Below are positions 8,778 to 17,608 of a stretch of 64,000 bases of DNA, one piece after another. Location of the stretch: assembly GCF_018599185.1 (NCBI RefSeq), contig NZ_JAHFVL010000002.1:674041-738040 (forward strand), in the 5' to 3' direction. A model generated the notes under the pieces. The model was not told where the DNA came from. It did not search any database and saw nothing but the letters and a program-made list of their open reading frames with translations. The DNA is from Rhodanobacter sp. LX-99 (GTDB lineage: Bacteria; Pseudomonadota; Gammaproteobacteria; Xanthomonadales; Rhodanobacteraceae). Position 1 is the stretch's first letter. Every line of letters starts with the position of its first letter. The translations under genes were made by a program, and so were the position numbers.

Positions 8778-11035
8778 GCGCGCAGCTCGCGCGGGCGGGC
8801 TGCCGGACCGGAGGCGTCGGAGCGGTCGGGTGCCGCGTCGCCGCCGACGCGCAGCGCGTTCAGCACCACCACCAGCGAGCTCAGCGACATGCCGATGCCG
8901 GCCAGCCACGGCGGCACGAAACCGAACGCGGCGAACGGCACCGCGCACAGGTTGTACAGCAAGGCCCAGCGGCGGCTCTGTGCCATCACCCGCTGCACCT
9001 GGCGGGCGACCGTGCGGGCGTCGACCAGGCCGTCCAGACGTCCATCCAGCAACAGCAGGTCGGCGTGCGCCTGGGCCAGCTCGGTGCCCGACGCCAGCGC
9101 CGCGGAGACGTCGGCGCCGGCCAGCACCGGGGCGTCGTTGCTGCCGTCGCCCACGGCCAGGGTGGTGTGGCCGTGCGTGCGTGCCGTCCGCAGCCGTTCG
9201 AGCTTGTCGGCGGGCGACTGCCGCGCATGCCAGTCGTCGATGCCGAGGCGGGCGGCGAGCGCGGCGACGCGGGTTTCGCTGTCGCCGCTGGCGATCGTCG
9301 CGGCGATGCCGTCGGCGCGCAGCGCGTCGAGCGTGCGATGGGCATCGACGCGGGGTTGTTCGTCGAGATGGAACGCGGCGATCGCGCCTTGCGCGTCGGC
9401 CAGCAGCAGTGCGCCGGCCAGCTCGGACGGAACCGGCTGACTGCCGGAAGCCAGCGCGAAGTCGGCACGGCCCAGGCGCAGCTCGCGGCCATCGACCTCG
9501 CCGCTGATGCCGGCGCCGGCATGCACCTGCAGCGACTGCGCGTGCAGCGGCAGCACTTGCTGGCGGGCCGCATCGGCGAGGGCGCGGGCCAGCGGGTGCG
9601 AGCTTTCGTGGGCCAGCGCGGCGGCCAGCTGCAGCACCTGCTCGGGCGTGTCGCCGCGCAGCGGCTCGACCGCGCGGCGGTCCAACTGCGGCACGGTCAG
9701 CGTGCCGGTCTTGTCGAACAGCGCATGGTCGACCCGCGCCAACGCCGTCAACGCCGCACCGTCGGCGACCAGTACGCCGCGGCCGGCCAGCACGCCGAGC
9801 GCGCGGGTCAGCGTGGCCGGGCGGGTCAGCGCGAACGCGCAGGGGCAGGCCACTACCAGCACAGCCACCGCGGCCTCGAACGCGCGACCGGGATCGACCA
9901 GCAGCCAACCCAGCGCGGTGAGCACGGTGAGCACCAGCACGCGGGCGACGAAGCGGCCGATCTCGCGATCGCTGGCGGCGATCAGCGAACGCGCCTGCCG
10001 CGCGCGGGTGGCCAGGGCGCCCAGCCGCGCCACCGTGGTGGTGGCGCCGCCGTGCTCCACGCGCAACTCGGCCGGTCCGGACAGCAGCACGCTGCCGGCG
10101 ACCAGCCGCTCGCCACGCTCACGCTGCAGCGGGTGCGACTCGCCCGACAGCAGTGCCTCGTCCACCCGCACGCCGGCGCTTTCCAGCACGCCATCCGCCG
10201 GCACGGTGCCGCCTTCGGCGATATGCACGCGGTCGCCGGGCAGCAGGGCGATCGCAGCCACCGTTTCCAGCTCGCCATCGGCGCGGCGTCGCTGCGCCAG
10301 CAGCGGCGTGGCGTCGATCGCGGCGTCGCCGAGCGCGCCGCTGCGGTGGCGCGAGCGCAGTTCAACGTAGCGCCCGCCGAGCAGCAGGAACACGAACATG
10401 GTCACCGAGTCGAAATAGATCTCGCCGCCGCCGCGCAGCGTGTTGAACGTGCTGGCCAGGAACACCAGCCCCACCGCCAGCGCCACCGGCAGGTTGATGC
10501 CGAGCCGGCGCTCGCCCAGTTCGCGCGCGGCGCCGCTGAAGAACGGCTGCGCCGAGTAGAACACCACCGGCAGGGTGGTCAGCAGGCCCAGCCAGCGGAA
10601 CAGGTTGCGCGTGCTGAAGTCGACGAAATCGACCACGCCGATGTAGATCACGAACGCGTACGTCATCACCTGCATCGAGCACATGCCGGCGACCAGCAGG
10701 CGCTTCAGCGCGTCGTGCTGCTCGTGCGAGCGGGCGTCGTCGATGCTGTCGTGCTGCAGCGGCTGCGCCGGGCAGTCCGCGGCGGCGAAGTTGTCGAGCA
10801 GGCCCGGCAGCGAGGTGCGTTGCGCGTCCCACACCACCCGCACGCGCCGCGCCGGGCGATCGATGGCGACACGCCGCACGCCGGGCAGGGCGCGGATCCG
10901 CTGTTCCAGCCACAGCACCTGGCGCGCGTCGTTGAGCGACTCGACCCGCAGTGCGATTTCGCTGCAACCGTCGCGGCGCGGGCGCAATACCTGCGCGGCG
11001 AGTTGCGGATGGGCCCACGCCGCGTAGGTGTTCAT
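8774..11035 (-). CDS. ccoI: Copper-translocating P1B-type ATPase CcoI/FixI (cbb3 assembly)
   Basis: A 753-residue P1B ATPase that exports copper for CuB insertion into cbb3 oxidase. Visible are the intramembrane metal site CPC (397-399, VVACPCAFALTRP), the phosphorylation motif DKTGTLT (Asp441), the actuator motif LLSGES near 295-300, and a terminal GDGSNDAPVL hinge motif. The start MNTYAAWAHP at 11035 overlaps the upstream stop by ATGA. The N-terminal roughly 90 residues look like a metal-binding HMA fold, but only single cysteines occur (Cys24, Cys88) and the usual CxxC is absent. Context between the short FixH-like gene and ccoS supports CcoI rather than a general CopA. Confidence 0.92.
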   Translation of the reverse strand: MNTYAAWAHPQLAAQVLRPRRDGCSEIALRVESLNDARQVLWLEQRIRALPGVRRVAIDRPARRVRVVWDAQRTSLPGLLDNFAAADCPAQPLQHDSIDDARSHEQHDALKRLLVAGMCSMQVMTYAFVIYIGVVDFVDFSTRNLFRWLGLLTTLPVVFYSAQPFFSGAARELGERRLGINLPVALAVGLVFLASTFNTLRGGGEIYFDSVTMFVFLLLGGRYVELRSRHRSGALGDAAIDATPLLAQRRRADGELETVAAIALLPGDRVHIAEGGTVPADGVLESAGVRVDEALLSGESHPLQRERGERLVAGSVLLSGPAELRVEHGGATTTVARLGALATRARQARSLIAASDREIGRFVARVLVLTVLTALGWLLVDPGRAFEAAVAVLVVACPCAFALTRPATLTRALGVLAGRGVLVADGAALTALARVDHALFDKTGTLTVPQLDRRAVEPLRGDTPEQVLQLAAALAHESSHPLARALADAARQQVLPLHAQSLQVHAGAGISGEVDGRELRLGRADFALASGSQPVPSELAGALLLADAQGAIAAFHLDEQPRVDAHRTLDALRADGIAATIASGDSETRVAALAARLGIDDWHARQSPADKLERLRTARTHGHTTLAVGDGSNDAPVLAGADVSAALASGTELAQAHADLLLLDGRLDGLVDARTVARQVQRVMAQSRRWALLYNLCAVPFAAFGFVPPWLAGIGMSLSSLVVVLNALRVGGDAAPDRSDASGPAARPRELRA

Positions 11036-11271
11036 CGCGGCGGATCGGTCGAAGGGTGGGGCGGCGGGCTGGTGCTGCTGTGCGCGCTGACGGGCACGCC
11101 GAACACGGTGTGCGAGGTATCCAGCGGCGTGTCGGCTTGGCTCGCGCCGAGCACGATCATCCACACGCAGCCGGCCAGCGATGCCATGAAGATGAACACG
11201 CCCAGCCACAGCACCGGCTGGCGATACCAGGCCGATGCCGTGCGGGCGGCGATGTCATTGCCTGCTTTCAT
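11032..11271 (-). CDS. ccoH: Short CcoH/FixH-like membrane protein
   Basis: A 79-residue protein with one membrane segment: AWYRQPVLWLGVFIFMASLAG begins at residue 14 and is followed by CVWMIVLGASQADTP. The pattern WYRQP-x-LW followed by a Trp-containing helix matches the N-terminus of FixH/CcoH, which aids cbb3 assembly. The large periplasmic domain of typical FixH (about 150-180 residues in total) is missing and replaced by a Pro/Ser-rich tail. It overlaps the ccoP 3' end by 17 bases and ccoI by 4, so it is embedded in the operon. Assignment is by position and the short motif. It could also be a distinct small oxidase-associated protein. Confidence 0.65.
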   Translation of the reverse strand: MKAGNDIAARTASAWYRQPVLWLGVFIFMASLAGCVWMIVLGASQADTPLDTSHTVFGVPVSAHSSTSPPPHPSTDPPR

Positions 11272-12163
11272 CGGCAGGGTGCGACAGGTGATAGACGTAG
11301 GCCGCGACCACGCGGATCTGCTCCTCGGACAGACGCGGGCTCCACGCCGGCATGTGGCCCTGGCGGCCCTCGCCGATGCTCTTCTCGATGTCGGCCACGC
11401 TGCCGCCGTGCAACCACACCTTGTCGGTGAGGTTCGGTGCGCCCAGCGCCGGGTTGCCCTTGCCGTCGGCACCGTGGCAAGCGGCGCAGGTGGCGAACAG
11501 CGGCTGCCCGGCAGCGGCCTTGGCCGCATCGTGCGGCGCGCCGGACAGGCTCAGCACGTACTGCGCGAGGTTCTTCACGCTGTCCGCGCCCAGGCTGGCC
11601 CACGGCGGCATCACGCCGCTGCGTCCGTCGCGGATCGAGGTGGTGATGTCGCTGCCGCTGCCGCCGTAGAGCCAGTCGCCATCGCTGAGGTCGGGTGCGC
11701 CGAGCGCGACGTTGCCCTTCGCGCTGCGCTGGTGGCAGGCGGCGCAGTTGTCCTCGAACAGCACCTTGCCCATCTGCAGCGCGGCGGGGTCGCCGGCCAG
11801 CTGCTCGACGGGGTACAGCTTGAAGCGCTCCATCAGCGGCGCGAGCGTGGCTTCGTTGACGGCCACGTTGTGCGCCAGCTCGCCATGCGAGGTCCAGCCG
11901 AGCAGGCCCTTGAAGCTGCCGAAGCCGGGGAACAGCGCCAGGTAGACGAAGCCGATCACGAACATGGCGCCGGAGAACAGCACCCACCACAGCGGCAGCT
12001 TGCGCACGCCTTCGCGCAGCACGCCGTGAGCCCAGACGTGACCGCTGGTGCCGTCGGGCAGGGTGGGGATCTTCGCGCGCGGGCCCCACAGGTACAGGAA
12101 GAACGTGATGCCCATGTTCAGCACCACCAGGAACATCACCCACAACGACCATCCCGTGCTCAT
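11255..12163 (-). CDS. ccoP: cbb3-type cytochrome c oxidase diheme subunit CcoP (subunit III)
   Basis: A 302-residue subunit that passes electrons from soluble or membrane c-type cytochromes to CcoO. It has two N-terminal membrane helices (about 6-26 and 57-78), separated by a segment containing WGHxH-like polar residues. Two cytochrome c domains follow, with heme motifs CAACH at 140-144 and 226-230 and distal methionines in GVMPPW (Met185) and GHMPAW (Met271). Length is typical of CcoP. The start at 12163 overlaps the ccoQ stop, and the 3' end overlaps the FixH-like gene. Confidence 0.97.
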   Translation of the reverse strand: MSTGWSLWVMFLVVLNMGITFFLYLWGPRAKIPTLPDGTSGHVWAHGVLREGVRKLPLWWVLFSGAMFVIGFVYLALFPGFGSFKGLLGWTSHGELAHNVAVNEATLAPLMERFKLYPVEQLAGDPAALQMGKVLFEDNCAACHQRSAKGNVALGAPDLSDGDWLYGGSGSDITTSIRDGRSGVMPPWASLGADSVKNLAQYVLSLSGAPHDAAKAAAGQPLFATCAACHGADGKGNPALGAPNLTDKVWLHGGSVADIEKSIGEGRQGHMPAWSPRLSEEQIRVVAAYVYHLSHPADESRQ

Positions 12164-12357
12164 GGGCGGTCCTCCCTGTTGTCGAATTCGGATTCGTCTT
12201 CCACAGGCTCGTCTTCCATCGGCAGGCGCGCCATGCGGTTGAACGTGGGCTTGTGGTACTTGCGCCACGCCCAGAACCAGATGCCGAGGAAGGTGAACAT
12301 CATCAGCAGGATGAACACGCCGGCGACGTGGCCCCAGACCGGGTTCATCGGAGTCAT
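12160..12357 (-). CDS. ccoQ: cbb3-type oxidase small subunit CcoQ
   Basis: A 65-residue single-helix protein ([21 protein letters not shown]), followed by [15 protein letters not shown] and an acidic tail. This is the usual layout of CcoQ/FixQ, which stabilises the interaction of CcoP with the oxidase core. It overlaps ccoO at its start (4 bases) and ccoP at its end. Confidence 0.93.
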   Translation of the reverse strand: MTPMNPVWGHVAGVFILLMMFTFLGIWFWAWRKYHKPTFNRMARLPMEDEPVEDESEFDNREDRP

Positions 12358-13004
12358 GGCGCACCTCCGGTGCTGGCCGGCACACCTGCGGCGTCAGGTT
12401 CGTTCTTGATGCCCAGGCCCTGCAGGTACGCGATCAGCGCATCCATCTCGGTCTTGCCTTCCACCGCGGCCGGCGCGCCGGCGATGTCCGCATCGCTGTA
12501 CGGGTCGCCCAGCCTGCGCAGGGTGCGCATGCGCGCCTGGACGTCGGCGGCATCGAGCTTCTTTCCCGCCAGCCACGGGTAGCCGGGCATGTTCGACTGC
12601 GGCACGACCTGGCGCGGATCCAGCAGGTGCATGCGCTGCCAGTCGTCGGAGTACTTGCCGCCGACGCGGGCCAGGTCCGGGCCGGTGCGTTTGGAGCCCC
12701 ACTGGAACGGCCGGTCGTAGACCGATTCGGCGGCGGTCGAGAAGTGGCCGTAGCGCTCGGTCTCGAAACGCAGCGCGCGGATCATCTGCGAGTGGCACAG
12801 GTAGCAGCCCTCGCGCACGTAGATGTCCTTGCCGGCCAGCCGCAGCGGGTCGTACGGATGCACGCCGGGCGGCGCCTCGAGCTTGTGCGCCTCGACGAAC
12901 AGCGGGGTGATCTCGGCCAGGCCGCCCAGCGAGACCATGATCGCGATGCCGATGCCGAGCAGGCCGGCGTGTTTCTCGATCGCTTCGAAATGTTTGTAGG
13001 CCAT
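12354..13004 (-). CDS. ccoO: cbb3-type cytochrome c oxidase monoheme subunit CcoO (subunit II)
   Basis: A 216-residue subunit with one N-terminal membrane anchor ([20 protein letters not shown]) and a periplasmic cytochrome c domain. The heme site is CYLCH at 67-71, and the distal Met lies in SNMPGYPWL. Motifs [16 protein letters not shown] and [19 protein letters not shown] are conserved in CcoO. The start [14 protein letters not shown] at 13004 was chosen over an upstream in-frame codon because it matches the family N-terminus. It lies 13 bases after ccoN. Confidence 0.97.
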   Translation of the reverse strand: MAYKHFEAIEKHAGLLGIGIAIMVSLGGLAEITPLFVEAHKLEAPPGVHPYDPLRLAGKDIYVREGCYLCHSQMIRALRFETERYGHFSTAAESVYDRPFQWGSKRTGPDLARVGGKYSDDWQRMHLLDPRQVVPQSNMPGYPWLAGKKLDAADVQARMRTLRRLGDPYSDADIAGAPAAVEGKTEMDALIAYLQGLGIKNEPDAAGVPASTGGAP

Positions 13005-13017
13005 GGTATGAGCTCTT

Positions 13018-14484
13018 TCAACCAACAGCAGGCAGCGGGGCCGGAACCTGGTGCGGCACCGGCTCGGGGACCGGCACCGGGATCGGCTTGATCAGGCGCG
13101 CGCGCGCATCCGCCGCGGTATGCCACAGGTTCCAGGCCATGACCCACATGCCCGACAGGATCAGCACGCCGCCGAACCAGCGGATCACGTACATCGGCTT
13201 GATCGCGATCAGGCTGTCCAGGAAGCCGTAGGTGAGCGCGCCGTCCGGGTTGGTGGCGCGCCACATCAGGCCTTCGGTGACGCCGGCGGTCCACATCGCG
13301 CCCACGTACAGCAGGGTGCCCATGATGTGCAGCCAGAAATGCACTTCCATGCCCTTGCGCGAATACATCTCCGGGCGACCCAGCGCGCGCGGCGCCATCG
13401 CGTAGAGCGAGCCGATGGTGATCATCGCCACCCAGCCCAGCGAGCCGGAGTGCACGTGGGCGATCGTCCAGTCGGTGTAGTGCGACAGCGAGTTCACCGT
13501 CTTGATCGCCATCATCGAGCCTTCGAAGGTCGACGCGGCGTAGAACACCAGCGACATCACCATGAACTTGGCGGCGGGGTCGGTCTTCAGCCGCCACCAG
13601 GAGCCGTTGAAGGTGAGCAGGCCGTTCGCCGCCGAACCCAGACTGGGCATCAGCAGCACCAGCGAGAACGCCATGCCGACCGACTGCACCCAGTCGGGCA
13701 GGGCGGTGTACATCAGGTGGTGCGCGCCGGCCCACATGTAGACCGAGATCAGCGCCCAGAAATTGACGATCGAGAAGCGGTAGCTCCACAGCGGCTGCTG
13801 CGCCTGCCGCGGCACGAAGTAGTACATCATGCCGAGGAAGCCGGCGGTGAGGAAAAACGCCACCGCGTTGTGGCCGTACCACCACTGCACCATCGCATCG
13901 ACCACGCCCGAGTAGATCGGGTAGGACTTGAACAGCGACACCGGCAGGGCGAGGTTGTTGACGATGTGCAGCAGGCCCACCGCGATGATGAACGCGCCGT
14001 AGTACCAGTTCGCCACGTAGATGTGCTTGATGCGCCGGCGTGCCAGGCTGCCGAAGAACACCACGCCGAAGCTCACCCAGACGATCGCGATCAGGATGTC
14101 GATGATCCATTCCGGCTCGGCGTACTCCTTGCTCTGGGTCATGCCCAGCGGCATGGACACCATCGACAGCACGCAGACCAGCTGCCAGCCCCAGAACGTG
14201 AACGCGGCCAGCTTCCTGAACGCCAGCCGCGCGTGGCCGGTGCGCTGCACCACGTAGTAGCAGGTGCCCATCAGCGCCGAGCCGCCGAACGCGAAGATCA
14301 CGCCGAAGGTGTGGTCGGGGCGGAGCCGGCTGAAGGTCAGCCAGGGGATCTCGAAATTGAGCGCCGGCCACATCAGTTCGGCGGCGACGTAGACGCCGAC
14401 CGACATGCCGATGATGCCCCAGACCGCCGCAGCCAGCAGGAACTGGCGCACGACCTTGTCGTTGTAATACTCGGTATTCGGCAT
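13018..14484 (-). CDS. ccoN: cbb3-type cytochrome c oxidase catalytic subunit CcoN (subunit I)
   Basis: A 488-residue, twelve-helix heme-copper oxidase subunit of the C family, the high-affinity terminal oxidase used under low oxygen. Conserved features seen are [17 protein letters not shown] with a heme ligand His, [20 protein letters not shown] (CuB and heme region), [15 protein letters not shown] (CuB His pair) and [14 protein letters not shown] (heme b and b3 ligands). The C-terminus carries a short Pro-rich tail. It is the first gene of the operon. A GGGGAA ribosome binding site precedes ATG 14484, about 20 bases downstream of the predicted Anr-dependent start of transcription. Confidence 0.98.
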   Translation of the reverse strand: MPNTEYYNDKVVRQFLLAAAVWGIIGMSVGVYVAAELMWPALNFEIPWLTFSRLRPDHTFGVIFAFGGSALMGTCYYVVQRTGHARLAFRKLAAFTFWGWQLVCVLSMVSMPLGMTQSKEYAEPEWIIDILIAIVWVSFGVVFFGSLARRRIKHIYVANWYYGAFIIAVGLLHIVNNLALPVSLFKSYPIYSGVVDAMVQWWYGHNAVAFFLTAGFLGMMYYFVPRQAQQPLWSYRFSIVNFWALISVYMWAGAHHLMYTALPDWVQSVGMAFSLVLLMPSLGSAANGLLTFNGSWWRLKTDPAAKFMVMSLVFYAASTFEGSMMAIKTVNSLSHYTDWTIAHVHSGSLGWVAMITIGSLYAMAPRALGRPEMYSRKGMEVHFWLHIMGTLLYVGAMWTAGVTEGLMWRATNPDGALTYGFLDSLIAIKPMYVIRWFGGVLILSGMWVMAWNLWHTAADARARLIKPIPVPVPEPVPHQVPAPLPAVG

Positions 14485-14504
14485 GGGGTTCCCCGGCTGG
14501 ATAA

Positions 14505-14552
14505 CTGAACAATTTTAAGCGAAGCATGCGGCGCTGCATTGACCCCGATCAA
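14505..14552 (-). promoter_or_regulatory. Anr/FNR-type promoter of the ccoNOQP operon
   Basis: On the minus strand, TTGATCGGGGTCAA (14552-14539) fits the Anr/FNR consensus TTGAT-N4-ATCAA at 9 of 10 defined bases. A TAAAAT -10 element sits at 14517-14512. The box centre (14545.5) is about 41 bases upstream of the start expected from that -10 (about 14505), the spacing of class II FNR-activated promoters. This fits oxygen-limited induction of cbb3 oxidase. Transcription start and Anr binding are inferred. Confidence 0.8.
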
Positions 14553-14712
14553 GTTGCTGCGGCAATCCGTCCCCGTGCCGATGACGCTGGGCGGCGCTGT
14601 GCAACCGGTCGGCCGCCAGCGTGCGCCGATTTGCCACAGGGCGGCAGGCCTGATCGGGTATCCTTGGCACTATCGCCGCGAACCATCGCGGCCTGTCATC
14701 CCGGTTGATTCC

Positions 14713-15972
14713 ATGAGTGAGATTGCTGCACAGAAACCGCGTCCGGCTGCGCCGGCGTCACGCCGGCCCAGCGTGGCCGTGCAGATCGGCAAGGTAAAGG
14801 TCGGCGGCGGCGCGCCGGTGGTGGTGCAGTCGATGACCAACACCGATACCGAGGACCCGGCCAGCACCGCGAAACAGATCGCCGAGCTGGCCCGTGCCGG
14901 CTCCGAGCTGGTGCGCATCACGGTCAACACGCCGGCCGCCGCCGCCGCGGTGCCGCGCATCGCCGAGCGGCTGGCGATGATGGGCGTGGACGTGCCGATC
15001 GTCGGCGACTTCCACTACAACGGCCACCTGCTGCTGGAACGCGAGCCGGCCTGCGCCGAAGCGCTGGCGAAGTACCGCATCAACCCCGGCAACGTCGGCT
15101 TCGGCAAGAAGCACGAAAGCCAGTTCGCGTCGATCATCGAGAAGGCGCTGCGCTACGCCAAGCCGGTGCGCATCGGCGCGAACTGGGGCTCGCTGGACCA
15201 GGGCATGGTCACCGCGCTGATGGACGAGAACGCCCGCCGCGCCGACCCGTGGGACGCCTCGCACGTGGCGCGCGAGGCGCTGATCCGCTCGGCGCTGGAC
15301 TCGGCCGCGCTGGCCGAGAAGATCGGCCTGCCGCGCGAGCGCATCATCCTGTCGTGCAAGGTCTCCGGCGTACAGGAACTGATCGCGGTGTACCGCGACC
15401 TCGCCGCGCGCTGCGACTACGCGCTGCACCTGGGCCTGACCGAAGCCGGCATGGGCTCCAAGGGCATCACCGCGTCCAGCGCCGCCCTGGCGGTGCTGCT
15501 GCAGGAAGGCATCGGCGACACCATCCGCATTTCGCTCACCCCCGAGCCGGGCGCCTCGCGCACCGGCGAGGTGATCGTGGCGCAGGAACTGCTGCAGACC
15601 ATGGGCCTGCGCTCGTTCACGCCGCTGGTCACCGCCTGCCCGGGTTGCGGTCGCACCACCAGCGAGTTCTTCCAGGAACTGGCCAAGACCGTGCAGGAAC
15701 ACGTGCGCGAACAGATGCCGACCTGGCGCATCAAGTACGACGGCGTGGAGAACCTCACCCTGGCGGTGATGGGCTGCATCGTCAACGGGCCGGGCGAGTC
15801 CAAGCACGCCAACATCGGCATCTCGCTGCCGGGCAACGGCGAGGCGCCGGCAGCGCCGGTGTTCATCGACGGCGAGAAGGCGATGACCCTGCGCGGCGAC
15901 AACATCGCCAACGAATTCGTGGGCATCCTCGACGACTACGTGGCCCGAAAGTATGCGGCGCGAACGGGCTGA
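14713..15972 (+). CDS. ispG: 4-hydroxy-3-methylbut-2-en-1-yl diphosphate synthase (flavodoxin)
   Basis: A 419-residue IspG/GcpE, the [4Fe-4S] enzyme that converts MEcPP to HMBPP in the non-mevalonate isoprenoid pathway. Seen are [51 protein letters not shown] and the cluster cysteines in [13 protein letters not shown] (Cys309, Cys312) and [10 protein letters not shown] (Cys355). The ATG at 14713 was chosen because a longer in-frame extension would run through the cco promoter region and has no family similarity. It is divergent from ccoN. The ytfT/rodZ-type neighbours seen in enterics are absent. Confidence 0.97.
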   Translation: MSEIAAQKPRPAAPASRRPSVAVQIGKVKVGGGAPVVVQSMTNTDTEDPASTAKQIAELARAGSELVRITVNTPAAAAAVPRIAERLAMMGVDVPIVGDFHYNGHLLLEREPACAEALAKYRINPGNVGFGKKHESQFASIIEKALRYAKPVRIGANWGSLDQGMVTALMDENARRADPWDASHVAREALIRSALDSAALAEKIGLPRERIILSCKVSGVQELIAVYRDLAARCDYALHLGLTEAGMGSKGITASSAALAVLLQEGIGDTIRISLTPEPGASRTGEVIVAQELLQTMGLRSFTPLVTACPGCGRTTSEFFQELAKTVQEHVREQMPTWRIKYDGVENLTLAVMGCIVNGPGESKHANIGISLPGNGEAPAAPVFIDGEKAMTLRGDNIANEFVGILDDYVARKYAARTG

Positions 15973-16077
15973 GGCTCCGATCACACCGTCACGGCACGCG
16001 CTGGTTCATACTCCCGCCCGCCCGCAAGAGGCGTGGCGTGCATGTCGTGGGCGGGATGATCTCGCCGGGGAGCCGTC

Positions 16078-16878
16078 GTGAGAATCAGCCCTCAGTCCCG
16101 CACCGTCCTGCTCTACGTGCTGTTGTCCGCGTTGTGGATCTGGTTGTCCGATCGTGCGCTGGACGCCCTGGTGCACGGCCAGGCCGAGCTGACCTTCCTG
16201 CAGAGCGTCAAGGGCTGGCTGTTCGTGGCCAGCACGGGTGCGTTGCTGTACTGGATGATCGGCCGTGATCTGCGCCGCCTGCAGGCTGCCAACCGGAGAC
16301 TGCTGGACGGGCATGCCCAGGCCTTGCGCGTGCTGGTCTCAGCGATGGACATACGCCACCGCGAGACCGGCGACCATTCCGACCGGGTGATGCGCATGGC
16401 CACTGGCCTGGCCCGTCTGGCCGGCGTGCACGGCGAAGCGTTGCGCAACCTGACCTTCGGCGCCTTGCTGCACGACATCGGCAAGCTGGCCTTGCCCGAT
16501 GCGGTGCTGATCAAGCCGGGCAAGCTGGACGACGAGGAAATGGCGGAGATGCGCCGCCATCCGCAACTCGGCTACGAGCTGCTGCAGCGGGTGGACTTCC
16601 TGCGCGATGCCGGCGAGATTCCGCACAGCCATCACGAGCGTTGGGATGGCGGCGGTTATCCGCAAGGCTTGCGTGGCGAGCAGATCCCGCTGGCCGCGCG
16701 CATCTTCAGCGTGGTCGACGTGTGGGACGCGCTGATCACGGCGCGCGTGTACAAGCCGGCGTGGCCGGAGCCCGAGGTGCTGGATTATCTGCGCGAGGCC
16801 GCCGGCAGCCAGCTCGATCCCCACTTGGTGGCGCTGTTCCTGGAAAATTACGACGAACTCAAGGCGCTCGGTCGCTGA
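16078..16878 (+). CDS. Membrane-anchored HD-GYP domain phosphodiesterase
   Basis: A 266-residue protein with two N-terminal membrane helices (about 9-25 and 47-62), then an HD-GYP domain from about 85 to 260. HD is at 132-133 in LLHDIGKLALPD. The GYP loop is intact at 193-195 in HHERWDGGGYPQGL, and SVVDVWDAL follows. The family hydrolyses cyclic di-GMP; metal ligands such as HRETGDHSDRV are present. There is no periplasmic sensor domain worth the name, only about 20 residues between the helices. The start is GTG at 16078, with GGGGAG upstream. Its 3' end overlaps the convergent aat gene by 20 bases. Confidence 0.92.
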   Translation: MRISPQSRTVLLYVLLSALWIWLSDRALDALVHGQAELTFLQSVKGWLFVASTGALLYWMIGRDLRRLQAANRRLLDGHAQALRVLVSAMDIRHRETGDHSDRVMRMATGLARLAGVHGEALRNLTFGALLHDIGKLALPDAVLIKPGKLDDEEMAEMRRHPQLGYELLQRVDFLRDAGEIPHSHHERWDGGGYPQGLRGEQIPLAARIFSVVDVWDALITARVYKPAWPEPEVLDYLREAAGSQLDPHLVALFLENYDELKALGR

Positions 16879-17608
16879 AACCGGTTCCCGCGCAGGGCTG
16901 GATCAGCCGCGGCGTGAAGGCGGCCCAGCTGCCGACCAGCCCGGGCAACTGGCCGAGCCGGGCCACCTGGCGCAGGAATTCCGCACGGGGCATCTCGACA
17001 GCGCCCAGGCCGAGCGTATGCGGGTTGCTGACCTGGGTGTCGATCAGCGGGAAATCCATGTCGCACAGCAGGCGCGCCAGCGCGGCCAGGGCGAGCTTCG
17101 AGCCGCCGCTTTCCGCGCTGAACATCGACTCGCCGCAGAACAGCCGGCCGATCGCCACGCCGTAGATGCCGCCGACCAGGCGCTCGCCGTCCCACACCTC
17201 CACGCTGTGCGCATGGCCGAGCCGGTGCAATTGCACGTAGGCGTCGATCATCGCCGGCACCAGCCAGGTACCGGTGTCGTTGGCGCGCGGCGCGGCGCAG
17301 GCGCGGATGACCTGGTCGAATGCGTGGTCGACGGTCAGCCGCCACGACTTGCCCTTCAGCCGGCGGCGCAGGCTGCGGTTGATCCGCGGGGTTTCGGCAT
17401 GGAACACGCAACGCGGGTCGGGCGACCACCACAGGATCGGCTCGTGCTCGCCGAACCACGGGAAGATGCCGAGGCTGTACGCGGCCAGCAGCCGCCGGGG
17501 CGACAGGTCGCCGCCGAACGCGAGCAGGCCATTCGGTTCGGCCAGCGCCTGGCGCGGGTCGGGGAAGCGGTCCCAGAGTTCGGCATCCAGCAGCGGTAGC
17601 CTGTTCAT
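16859..17608 (-). CDS. aat: Leucyl/phenylalanyl-tRNA-protein transferase
   Basis: A 249-residue Aat. It adds Leu or Phe from aminoacyl-tRNA to N-terminal Lys/Arg of proteins, marking them for ClpAP through the N-end rule. The signature FPDPRQALAEPNGLLAFGGDLSPRRLL at the N-terminus is followed by AYSLGIFPWF, LWWSPDPR, HSVEVWDGERLVGGIYGVAIG and SGGSKLALAALA. All are typical, and length is normal. The start codon overlaps the stop of the upstream GNAT-like gene (ATGA), giving a two-gene operon. Confidence 0.96.
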   Translation of the reverse strand: MNRLPLLDAELWDRFPDPRQALAEPNGLLAFGGDLSPRRLLAAYSLGIFPWFGEHEPILWWSPDPRCVFHAETPRINRSLRRRLKGKSWRLTVDHAFDQVIRACAAPRANDTGTWLVPAMIDAYVQLHRLGHAHSVEVWDGERLVGGIYGVAIGRLFCGESMFSAESGGSKLALAALARLLCDMDFPLIDTQVSNPHTLGLGAVEMPRAEFLRQVARLGQLPGLVGSWAAFTPRLIQPCAGTGFSDRAP

